Assembly: GCA_027405735.1 (NCBI GenBank)
Contig: JAPEHQ010000001.1
Location: forward strand, 1,984,001 to 2,048,000
Direction: 5' to 3'
Source: Mucor racemosus
Lineage: Eukaryota; Mucoromycota; Mucoromycetes; Mucorales; Mucoraceae
Length of the DNA: 64,000 nt
Shown here: positions 11,501-19,987 of the stretch, piece by piece
Numbering within the stretch: the first letter of the stretch is position 1
How the letters are laid out: each line of letters opens with the position of its first letter
Notes under the pieces: model-generated
The model's database searches: none
Seen by the model: the letters and a program-made list of their open reading frames with translations, nothing else
Told to the model about the DNA's origin: nothing
Position numbers and translations under genes: made by a program

Positions 11501-13515
11501 TACTCATGTCTAACCAAATCCTTTATGCGCCTGATCCATCACAACCATATTATATGCAAACTGATGCTAGTATACTAGGAATATCTGCATGTCTATTTCA
11601 AAAGGATGAATTTGGTCGTATTAAACATGTTGCATTTGTAAGCAGATCTTTGAATAGTGCCGAAAGAAATTGGTCTACAAATCGAAGAGAAACTGCTGCC
11701 ATAGTATTTGGCTTCCAAAAATATAAACCTCTTTTATGGGGTCATAACAATATAACTGTACTCTGTGATCATTTAGCCCTTACCTATCTGTTCACATCAT
11801 CTACATTAAATAGTACCCTCCAAGGTTATTTGGAAATATTGGGTGAATACAATTTCTCAGTAGCTCATATAAAAGGCATGGAAAATATTCTTGCTGATCG
11901 CTTATCGAGATTGTACCCTGCCATAACCGAAGATGAAGAGCTTGCTGATGAATACGCTCAACAAATCAAGAAATTAGAAAAAATAATCCTCTTGAGAAGA
12001 GCAAAAGAAAATCTAATTGTAAAACAAAAAAAGATTTATTCCAAAGATCATGACCTAAATGTACTTGCAGTCAAAATCGGTAGTAAGAAATTCAAAGAAA
12101 CCACAACTGATTATGTCTGCCCTCCTAAAAATGATCGTAAAAAGATAATCCATGATGCCCATAAAATTGGTCATTTTGGTATTGCAGCTGTTGTAAAACA
12201 TATCCACACTTATCATGGTCTTCATTGGAATACCATCTATAATGATGCCAAAGAAATTTTGATGTCCTGTAAGGAGTGTCAATTACATAACATTGCAAAA
12301 AAAGGGTTTAATCCTGCAAGAAGTGTTGTATCATACGAACCATTTGATTTTATCAGCATGGATATGATTGGGCCTTTACCTGTAACTGAAAAAGGGAATT
12401 GTTATATCCTTGTGGTTGTTGACATTTGTACAAAATACATTATTGCTCGCCCTGCACCCAATAAACAAAGTGATACCATCGCTAATCTGTTGAATTCAGT
12501 GTACGGGGATTACGGCTTGGCAGTAAATGTTACTTTATCTGATAATGGAAAAGAATTTAAATCAAATTTATCTGAATATATTTACAAAAAATTGAACATT
12601 GGAATGATCCAAAGCACTCCTTATTACGCACAAGGAAATGGCCACAGTGAAAACGCTGTGAAAACTGTTTCCGGAACGTTGAGAAAAATGTGTGGAAACG
12701 ATACCAAAAACTGGGATAATCGTTTGCCTATTGTTCAACTAGCAATCAATATGAAAGTCCGAGACCGTACAGCAAGTACTCCTTTTAGCTTGATGTTTGC
12801 TAGACAAGTAAATTTGGACCCTAAAAAAATAAATAGAAACAACAGGAAAGCTTTGACACTTGAAGAATTGCAAAAACGCGCTGAAACTATGAATGATATT
12901 GTCTTTCCTGCTATCCAACAAAGAACAAATGAATTAGCTAAATTATATCGCAAAAAATTCAATCAAAAACATTACATAATAGAAAACATTCCAGCTGGTA
13001 CACCTGTGATGATACGTTTTGCAGAAGGTCGATCAAATAAATTAGCTCCACTCTATTCAGGACCATATATTGTAGTAAGACGTACTCGAGCAGGAACCTA
13101 TGTACTAAAAGATGATGCAAATGAACTACTCCATCGTGAATATACACCTTCAGAGTTAAAAGTTGTATCTTTAGATGAAACAGCTCTTGAAGAAAAAGTA
13201 TACGAAGTCGAAGAAATCCGTGACCATCGTGAATTACCTGATGGTACCACTGAATATCTGACTAAATGGTGTGGTTATGGTGAAAGAGAAAATGACTGGC
13301 TCACACCTGATCTCTTCTCTACACCTACACCTATTGCAAACTATTGGAAAAAAGTAAAAGAACTTCGACAACGAGAAGCATTTAGAAAAGAAATCAATGA
13401 TACTTCAACCAAAGATACTGAAACCATAAATACATCTACCAAACGCAAATCTAAATCGCCTCAAACACAAATTTTTCGTCGTCGACAACGTGCAAAAATT
13501 TCAAAATCCAAATAA
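8527..13515 (+). CDS. Ty3/Gypsy gag-pol polyprotein with chromodomain
   Basis: One 1662-residue ORF with no frameshift. The N-terminal ~400 residues are Gag-like. A degenerate zinc knuckle starts at C401 (C-x2-C-x5-H-x3-C). The aspartic protease motif is D496-P-G-A, with proline where T or S is usual. Reverse transcriptase carries YLDD at 863-866. RNase H starts at TDAS (D1013). Integrase has a zinc-binding region around 1209-1260 (SCKEC at its end) and catalytic D1279, D1339 and E1375 (D-x35-E spacing). A chromodomain lies at about 1558-1605, with W1581 and W1591. Chromodomains of this class guide integration towards marked chromatin (family knowledge). The start is the first ATG, about 40 bp past the LTR. 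Nothing suggests inactivation. Confidence 0.97.
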   Translation: MSTSILSTGSSPLSSPEPEDALPPTIPEEDIEMENLPITTKRLNDMNIAESPAATIEEGEEKAEDKTPEAAPPHPVTKSPTLTEVLKKVFLKKENAQTAYLKALCDPNVDDNEADKLRDTVANLDKHVKTLSDGLKVASAAAAATTTKVSVNSSSSGLKISKRDLPKFQLEDNKAKPFPNEDAYKSVDHFLSEFEKIVYSSGQDIENVWRKYIPLTLSYELDDWMKTVVLKSDKWHDVKLVFSKKFGTVVSRIHKRRAVMNMEIGFNESVDEYSNRFFRTVGEAGYNRDDLTIGDIFLLSLPEEWQLNICTVLLSNTKRQAWTTSEIHNAAIDLLGEKTPHSWFGSKSDSTKRKFASVDKLSSGSSGPPTVSSSAVPTLPKARMLGDRNLPYKATKNSTPCRHCGRPWKHGHTCEEYRIAKRQKVPSSGVNVLSVSTSDNMKEENETDLMAQALKEVYENDTHICKSKKTKNENKNNMKLITPLLLNNRRIIGKVDPGADISFINKNILNKEFSNIQTYKTTGYLNFLSVNDDNKNSTVKRIGKTEPMEVTYTNNIKFTHVFEVIEFNDELSTEFDVLLGIDILPKMNIYLQGVAFKFPDSERDNELKQFEDINHDNGNIYNPEKADYGTPSERKELLNHIQPALDRNMAIPSDAACTMPESVVKIKISDPSDCFVRQYPLAVNADAEIKIQLEQWLKDGIVERTKPDPTFHSPLLAVPKRDPLTGKTTKLRICCDLRRINAAISDKDCHENYAVPKIDEIFSKVAGHANVISVLDLKQAYFAYPVSPESRRCLIFSYNNLTYQWCRAPFGLKFLVSQFVYTMSVLFDGIEQEFKTELKNLYIQQNKDIRRIDDEFQAGISHYLDDIVVWGIDSTSSSLMLKLVINRLTKVNLRINIDKCSFFQTSVYLLGFIISKNVTKIDTKRLSNIDSWEIPKTTKQVRSLMGIISHLRSYCPMLSKISAPIDSLRNEKNITGKWTQLHTDRLQRIKQILMSNQILYAPDPSQPYYMQTDASILGISACLFQKDEFGRIKHVAFVSRSLNSAERNWSTNRRETAAIVFGFQKYKPLLWGHNNITVLCDHLALTYLFTSSTLNSTLQGYLEILGEYNFSVAHIKGMENILADRLSRLYPAITEDEELADEYAQQIKKLEKIILLRRAKENLIVKQKKIYSKDHDLNVLAVKIGSKKFKETTTDYVCPPKNDRKKIIHDAHKIGHFGIAAVVKHIHTYHGLHWNTIYNDAKEILMSCKECQLHNIAKKGFNPARSVVSYEPFDFISMDMIGPLPVTEKGNCYILVVVDICTKYIIARPAPNKQSDTIANLLNSVYGDYGLAVNVTLSDNGKEFKSNLSEYIYKKLNIGMIQSTPYYAQGNGHSENAVKTVSGTLRKMCGNDTKNWDNRLPIVQLAINMKVRDRTASTPFSLMFARQVNLDPKKINRNNRKALTLEELQKRAETMNDIVFPAIQQRTNELAKLYRKKFNQKHYIIENIPAGTPVMIRFAEGRSNKLAPLYSGPYIVVRRTRAGTYVLKDDANELLHREYTPSELKVVSLDETALEEKVYEVEEIRDHRELPDGTTEYLTKWCGYGERENDWLTPDLFSTPTPIANYWKKVKELRQREAFRKEINDTSTKDTETINTSTKRKSKSPQTQIFRRRQRAKISKSK

Positions 13516-13657
13516 TATTCTACTAAAAATGATCTCTACTACCAAATCCAACATAATAACTCTTAATAAACAAAACTTTGATCCAATAAATCATTGAATC
13601 TCTTATCCTATATATATATATGTTCCTTTGTGCTCTAATCAATAGATCTATGATCTC

Positions 13658-13659
<2 letters not shown>

Positions 13660-13694
<35 letters not shown>
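13660..13694 (+). repeat. 35-bp poly(A) tract inside the element
   Basis: Uninterrupted run of 35 A between the gag-pol stop and the 3' LTR. It is flanked by two related blocks, ACTACCAAATCCAACAT (13540) and CTACCAAATCTAACATC (13699), suggesting a local duplication or patching during reverse transcription. Length could be inflated by assembly. Confidence 0.85.
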
Positions 13695-13696
<2 letters not shown>

Positions 13697-13869
13697 CCTC
13701 TACCAAATCTAACATCAATGGAAGAGGTATTCAAGCACAACATATAATAAATTTATCAAAAACAACAACAAGAAAAACAAAGTTTTTCTCTAACTAAAGA
13801 TTCCATTTCGGATTCTAGTTTTTCTAAATTTGCTGCATACTGGGTCAACGCAAAACTTGTTTGCGTTTA

Positions 13870-13880
13870 GCGGGGAGGCA
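13870..13880 (+). other. Polypurine tract
   Basis: GCGGGGAGGCA lies directly against the 3' LTR, where plus-strand priming occurs in LTR retrotransposons. It is the only G-rich run in the neighbourhood. Confidence 0.7.
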
Positions 13881-14363
13881 TGAAGTGAACTAAGCTAGAT
13901 TCCCATCATAAAATACCTAAATTAAATGTCATCTCATTTGAAACCATGCTATCAAAGATAAGACTATATAGTAAATAGACAATTGCATAAAGATAGCAAG
14001 GGTATAATACTCAAATAAGAGATGCTAAAATACTAAAGTAATGTGGGATATCCTAAATAAAAGATACAAAAAGTACATGCTTATCAAGTAGAACAAGTAA
14101 GGGCTGTTCTGAAAGCATGATTGACAAACTATATTTAAAACACCGTTCTTGATCCACCAAATCAATAACCAAACAACCCAACATTTATACTCAAAATTAA
14201 TGGAATCGTTGACAATTGCAATGCAATTGCAAGATAGTAAATAATCACCAAATAATATAAATAGAGACGTAGAATAACCATTTTATTGCACATTATCCAT
14301 ATTTTAATAAAGAAGGATTTTAACAGTATTCTTTATCGCTTTTTACACCCATATTTTACTGCA
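13881..14363 (+). repeat. 3' LTR
   Basis: 483 bp, same length and, by eye, same sequence as the 5' LTR. Ends in ACTGCA and is followed by the right GCATT duplication. Confidence 0.97.
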
Positions 14364-14368
14364 GCATT
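14364..14368. repeat. Target-site duplication (right), GCATT
   Basis: Repeats the GCATT at 7999-8003; after it the sequence AACTATCAAGTAAG continues exactly as in the unoccupied copy near 2743. Confidence 0.97.
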
Positions 14369-15323
14369 AACTATCAAGTAAGACTATATTATCATCAAAT
14401 AAACCACCACACAATATTAATATGATGTATAAATATTTACAGTCATAAGCTTGAATCAAGTGGGTACAGCATCGTAAATTCTTGAAAAAGTTCTGAAGTA
14501 TTATAAAATCTCTTATTTTTAAGCCTTACAAGGCTTATAAGCGGAATATTAATTTTAAAAATTATTCTTGTTCAGATCATCAATTTTGACATTTTTTAAT
14601 TTTTTTTTCTGGTTTTGCAAATCTAGAGTTAATTATACTACCAATCATAAAAACAAAAAATATACACATATGCAGAATTTAGCGCTCTATTTGCTCAATA
14701 AAAAATAATAAACACTTTTATTGCAAAATATTACATGAAAATCCTTTAATCAAAAAACCGTTTTTGGGCCAAAAATGCTAATTTTGATTACTTAAAATTT
14801 AATATTAAGCTTTTATAAAATGCGTATTAGTTATGGCTACAATTTGCTCTCATAATGTAGTATATTTAAACGTTGATTTTGGTATCAAAATTTGATTTTT
14901 CTGTTTTTTGATCAAAATCATGAGTGTTGGTAAGGGTAAAATGAGTCCCCAAAAATGTCCGCTACAAAAACTGAATTTTCAGACCGTACATGGTTAAATA
15001 TAAGAAAATTTAAAAAAAAGATTTTTTTATTTAAAACTGATATACCATAGTATAAGAGACTTAGTCGTTCAATCTTGCTGTCTTGCTATGCTCAATTACG
15101 GCGTCGCTCTACGGGCTCGCTTTTGCAATTTTTTAATGAATATATGATATGACAGACGGCTTTTCTGGTAGAAAAGTGCATGTTTCTATGATAACAGATA
15201 TTTCCTGCTTTGCTTATTTTATGGTTCATGCGCTGTAATGCTGCTTTTAGATTGGTTGAAATGCGCAATTTAACAAGGTTTTAATTGCGTTAAATAATAT
15301 AAAGACTTGAAAATCCTTTTCTA
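14364..15323 (+). repeat. Duplicated segment A, copy 2, right part
   Basis: Corresponds to about 2738-3702 of copy 1, with scattered substitutions and small indels. Similarity ends at CTTTTCTA on both copies. Non-coding. Confidence 0.92.
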
Positions 15324-15539
15324 TGTGTGTTGTTTCTCTCTTTTTGTTTTCATATTCCAAGGATATATTCACTGTTTGATAAAGCATATCAGACTATCAA
15401 GCTTGTATTGCTCTACATCAACAACGTATTGAATTGTATTGCCTATAATCTATATTAATAAAAATATGTAATTTAAAAACCCATTCCAGTAAAAAATGCA
15501 ATGGAATTTTGAGAACGGTACGATGCTCATGTACAAACC
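15324..15539. other. Intergenic, no gene
   Basis: AT-rich sequence between repeat A and the periodic repeat; nothing recognised. Confidence 0.4.
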
Positions 15540-15722
15540 GATTTGTGCCCATACGATCTGCTCATTATGTTCATGGTCGGATTTTATTATTATGCACATG
15601 GTCAGAATTTATTATTATACACAAATAGGGATAATGATATGCTTATGGGTAATTCTACTATTATGCACACATGGGATTAATGTCATGCACACGGACAGAA
15701 TCTACAATATCACAAATATGTA
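15540..15722. repeat. Degenerate ~24-bp periodic repeat, array 2
   Basis: About seven units of roughly 24 bp with a consensus near TTATTATGCACAYGGTCAGAA. The last two units match 5199-5245. A 76-codon open frame follows from the periodicity. Confidence 0.6.
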
Positions 15723-15726
15723 TTAA

Positions 15727-16034
15727 TGTTTCTTAATTCAAGTTCTTTATAAACAAATCTCATATTTTGAAGCCAAATTGCTTTTAAAACTGTGATTTGA
15801 CATCTTCTTGTTGCGATGTCTTCTCCTGTAAACAGTTATATATGTATATCAAGCATTATAGAGTTCAAAGTATGTTGCATAACACAAAAATTCTGGAGGA
15901 ATGCTTGCTTTTCTGCCATTGTAGGAAGTAATAAATAAGCATATTTGCGAATCAATTATTGAGCGTAAGGTCATGCTTAAAATGCTTTGCGTATAATTTT
16001 ATTAATAATAACTTTTTGTTAATACAATAAAAAA
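15727..16034. other. 3' flank of the Bem46-like gene
   Basis: No gene seen. It would hold the 3' untranslated region and terminator of the minus-strand hydrolase that ends at 16035. Confidence 0.4.
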
Positions 16035-17362
16035 CTAATCTTCTTCCAGTTCGACTTCTTCAACTTGAAAGCTATGAGACAAACCCTCATCGTCTACCAC
16101 ACCGCTCACTAATTGATACGCCTTGTCATTATTCTCATCCACAAGCTGACCATCAATGTAGCTCTCATCTAATACTGACTTTTCCATCTTTTCTTGAACT
16201 GGAATTTCATCTGGACCTTGTTTCAATATTTGTGATTCCAAGAACTCACGAATTGCAGTAAAATAACCAGGTTGCATACATGTATCGTTGTGAGTACCAT
16301 TTGGGAACACAACCCAAGATTTTTCAGCACGGGATTCACTTAATTCATTTAATTTTACCATATGAGATGGTGGCACTAATTCATCTTTTGCACCAGCCAA
16401 GAATAAAATGGGTGTCTTGACAATACGTTGAATACTTTTTTCACTTGGCCATTGTTGATGACAGAGAAATGTGAAATGTCTTAAAAATGGCATAACGCTA
16501 GGAATCAATTTTGGTAAACTTAAAAATGTGTTTTCAACCATTAAACCAGAGAATGAGTCTTCATTACGAGAAACTAAATCAATTGCAACTGCACCACCAA
16601 TAGACTGTCCATATGCAACAAGTGGTGTGTTTTGTAAAATAGGGTGTTCTCTTACGAAATCAAGCATTGTCTAATTTGACAGGATTAATAAATATTGCTT
16701 TTCCTTAATTATGAGGTAAACCTACTTGAGCATCGATCTTTAAACCCTTTTCATTTGGGCTACCATCACTTTTACCATATCCTCTGTAAGACAACATAAC
16801 AACATTACACTTGAATCTATCATATAAAACTTTTGCAATAGGCAAGCGATGGCCCTAACATGTAACTAAGGTTAACGTAAGCTCCTTTCTCTTCTCCCTT
16901 TCCTGTTAATCTCCTTACCATATTTCCTGCGTTTGCCTATTAAATAAAGTTGAGAATTTGTGGTTTTTTCTTTTCTTCCAAAAACTTACATGAAAGTAAA
17001 GAATGGTTGGTAATCTTTTTGCTTCCTCTGTATTTGATTGTAAAATAATGTAACTTTTCAAGTTGATTCCATCTTTTGTTTTCAGATTTTCTTCGGTATA
17101 CTGCATGCCAAAATCAGAGGGCACTGCTACCTTTTAGGTTTTTTAAAGATAAAGAATTAATATGTATTAGATATATAAAAAAAAAAGTGCAATCTAAATA
17201 GCTTACTTCTTGTCGTGATCCTTCAGGGTATGAAGCAGGGTAAATCAACTTGCACTGGTACATATACAAAAGTATAACACCAGTTAAACCTGTTAAACCA
17301 GTAACTGTCATAGCATATGTTAACCAACTAGGTAAATGGCCTTTGAGAAAAGATTCAGGCAT
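16035..17362 (-). CDS. BEM46: Bem46/ABHD13 alpha/beta hydrolase
   Basis: Five exons on the minus strand: 17362-17207, 17130-16990, 16936-16919, 16854-16726, 16670-16035; 359 aa. A membrane anchor lies at about residues 12-35 (WLTYAMTVTGLTGLTGVILL). The hydrolase domain has oxyanion-loop sequence H-ANAGNM-GHR, of which ANAGNM comes from an 18-bp microexon. The nucleophile is S171 in GQSIGG, with D244 (AGAKDE) and H275 (NGTHND) completing the triad. Family members are membrane-anchored serine hydrolases; bem46 is linked to polarity and ER/eisosome functions in other fungi, substrate unknown. An upstream in-frame ATG at 17524 would add a low-complexity leader from a GAAA microsatellite; 17362 is the better start. 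196 bp downstream of the ZRG17-like gene. Confidence 0.93.
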
Positions 17363-17421
17363 ATTTATTCGAATATTAAAGAAAGGGGTTTCTAAGAAAA
17401 GAGCAAGAGATGGTAAAATAT

Positions 17422-17452
<31 letters not shown>

Positions 17453-17558
17453 ATGAGAAGGAGAAAGAGGGGTGATACGAGAGAAGGAGCACAAAGTGTA
17501 AAGAAAAACTCGATGGTTGAACAAACATATAGTATGAAAATTTATTCAAATGCAGCAG

Positions 17559-19382
17559 TTATTTAAGAATGCTAACAGTGAGTTCACTGCCATTATTATC
17601 ATCCGAATTCAAATCAGTACTCGTTAAGCCTTCTAATTTTTGATAGACTAATTGAAGAATTGATTGTTCATCTGCTTCTGGTCGAATTTGAATTTCTATT
17701 GTACCAACACATTTGCCATAGGTTGTTTGCCAAAAATGAACACGGTCAACATGTATAATATTGGGATCTTGTTGAATTTCTCTCAGACGATTTTCAACGC
17801 CATTTTGTACCGTATTTGGTGTTGTTTGTAAAAGTATTTTTGCCAAGGCTTTTGCTGTTGGGAAGCCCAAATAAAACATAACAACAGATTCCGACAATGC
17901 TAAGAATTTATCAATAAATGGAGTTGCAATGCCAAACATGTAAGTTAATAAGATTATTGACCCACAAAGCACAATCAAAGAAGAGTAAATGTTTGATAAT
18001 AAAGCATGAATAGGGTTTCCTCTTGCTCTGTTTATCACATTATAAGAGAATCCATGAACTGTTGTAGGTCTTCTTCTTAAATATCGTACAAAATTGTCGT
18101 GGTTTCTTAATGTGATACTAGATAAACATGTTGCTGTAATTGCTGATCCGACTAGAAAGAACATGCCTAAACTAAACTTCAAATGTTGACTTTTTGAAGC
18201 TAACTTTAATATGATTTTCAATTTGTAAATCAGATATTACTTACTCTTCATTATCATGAACTTCTACACCGTGATGATCTTGTAACAAGAAATGTTCCAA
18301 GGATTCTTTTGTATTATGCATTGTAGCAAACATGAGATAAATTGTTGTTCCTAATGCAAATACAATCTCATAACGATGTGCTCTTTTTTTTTTATATATA
18401 AACAAATCATTAATATTTTCTCTCAAACTAAAAGAGTTACTTAATACTTACCCATATGGTCGCTTTGTATTTGAAATACCAAATGCAGCATTCGTTCTTA
18501 ATATGCTGGACACAAATGAATTTAATACACCCAATGCATCAAATATCATTAGATAAGCGAACCCAATCAACGCTATCAAACATGTGTTAGTTCACTATTT
18601 TTAAATTAATCAATAAATCTACCTACATAAGCTTTCTCTATTGGTACCCATACAATACAACCATATACCTATACTGCAATGAAGGATAAACCATGTAAAT
18701 ATTGTCTTTTGTGCTGGTGCAAGATGAGAAAATATTTGTGGCCAAGAGGGTAAAGGTCGAGTATAGACAGCAGGAAATGAATGGGCATGCTCATGAGAAT
18801 GTCCATGATGGTCATGTCCATGATGGTCGTGGCTATGGTCATGAGTATGGCTATCGTGGCTATGGTTATGGTGATCGTGGTTGGTATGATCTGACAATTT
18901 GTTGCTATGGAAATGTTGTGGTTGCTGCAAATTGTGAAAGTGATCGTGTTTCTCATTATTATGATCATGGTTATGAGAATGAGGAGGAAGATATTGCTCA
19001 GATGAATAGTTGGTATCATTGGGAGTTATTGGTGTTTGTGAATTGACCTGTTATCATAGTAAATATATATCAGGTTTTCCAATGACCAAGAGTTATACAT
19101 TACCTCTTTTTCTATTTCATTAGCATGAGCATGTACGTGTTCATTATTGGACGTAGCGTGATTGTGATTTTTCTGAGCATATAAAGGTGCAGATGATTGA
19201 ATGGCAATGCCAGATTTCTTTGGCGTAGACTCCATTACGTTATAATAAACTACTGAAGGCACATTAACAGAGAGTAAATGATGCTGTCCTTTCAGATATG
19301 AATTGATCAAGTTAATTAATTTTAACTGACCGATATTGAATGACGTACAACTAAACACTGATACAAACAGGCTGATCCTCAA
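17559..19382 (-). CDS. ZRG17: Cation diffusion facilitator, ZRG17-like
   Basis: Five exons: 19382-19104, 19047-18627, 18572-18452, 18382-18245, 18189-17559; 529 aa. The N-terminal half is hydrophilic with a His-rich block of H-x repeats (HSHDSHTHDHSHDHHGHDHH, near residues 140-175). Six membrane segments and a cytosolic C-terminal domain follow. In the second segment the usual H-x3-D is absent (AYLMIFDALG keeps only D). In the fifth it reads HALLS, so D is replaced by S. Loss of these zinc ligands is typical of the non-transporting partner in ZnT5/ZnT6 or Msc2/Zrg17 heterodimers, which load zinc into the secretory pathway (family knowledge). Start could also be the ATG at 19235 (MESTPKK); the longer frame reads convincingly. 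Confidence 0.82.
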
Positions 19383-19574
19383 TAAAATGTTTAGTATTGG
19401 AAGAAAAGACTACTATTTATGGTCTGGATGTATCTATTTTAAAGCTTTTCTTTTTCTCGTTTCTCTTTTTCTTTTTCTCCTTGGAAATAGACTTTTTTTT
19501 TACTTCTTTTTTGTAAAGATTTTTGAACATTTGAGCAACAAAAAAGAAGAAAGTCTCAACTCTATTTTGTTGCC
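19383..19574. promoter_or_regulatory. Divergent promoter ZRG17-like / DIP2-like
   Basis: Only 192 bp separate the two start codons if the longer zinc-carrier start is used (339 bp otherwise). The DIP2 side is a T-rich pyrimidine tract (about 19440-19515), common before fungal start sites. No TATA box is obvious. Confidence 0.5.
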
Positions 19575-19935
19575 ATGTCAAAGTTTTCGTACGACGATCT
19601 TCCTTGGGATATAGCAGACCAGTTACAATGTCTCGATTTTGAATTACAAGAAGGTGATATCACCCAAAAAGGTTATGAAAAAAAGAGGAATCAGCTACTT
19701 GAACCCTACCAAGATTTAATCGCTGAAAAGACTGGTAATATCAAACCAGAACCTAGTCTTAATAATAATAATGGTCTAGATGAAGAAAATAATGTCATAT
19801 CCGACTTGGCTCTCGACCTCGGCCCTGAGCCAAGTGCTGCTGATGTAGTAGACTTTCTTGATTTTTTACCTTCTCCATCCCATTCTCCTGTTGAAACTAA
19901 AGGCGCTGCATTAATGGAAGAAAATCAACAACAGC

Positions 19936-19987
<52 letters not shown>

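Larger units (their letters stand above)
8004..14363 (+). mobile_element. Intact Ty3/Gypsy chromovirus, 6.36 kb
   Basis: A complete LTR retrotransposon: 483-bp LTRs (8004-8486, 13881-14363) beginning TGAAGTG and ending ACTGCA, identical by eye; a 5-bp GCATT target duplication; one gag-pol ORF; a purine-rich tract before the 3' LTR; and a C-terminal chromodomain. A single ORF, a chromodomain and a possible self-priming start place it near the Tf1/sushi-type chromoviruses (family knowledge). Identical LTRs and an open ORF point to a recent insertion that may still be competent. It sits inside repeat segment A, so it is nested. Confidence 0.97.

Noticed and set aside
17363..17524. Upstream extension of the Bem46-like protein to the ATG at 17524
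   Set aside because: The extension reads through a GAAA microsatellite giving Phe/Leu/Ser runs and ends just before a good start followed by a typical membrane anchor.
18702..19046. 114-codon plus-strand frame rich in Gly/Tyr/His
   Set aside because: Antisense shadow of the His-Asp repeat of the ZRG17-like gene.
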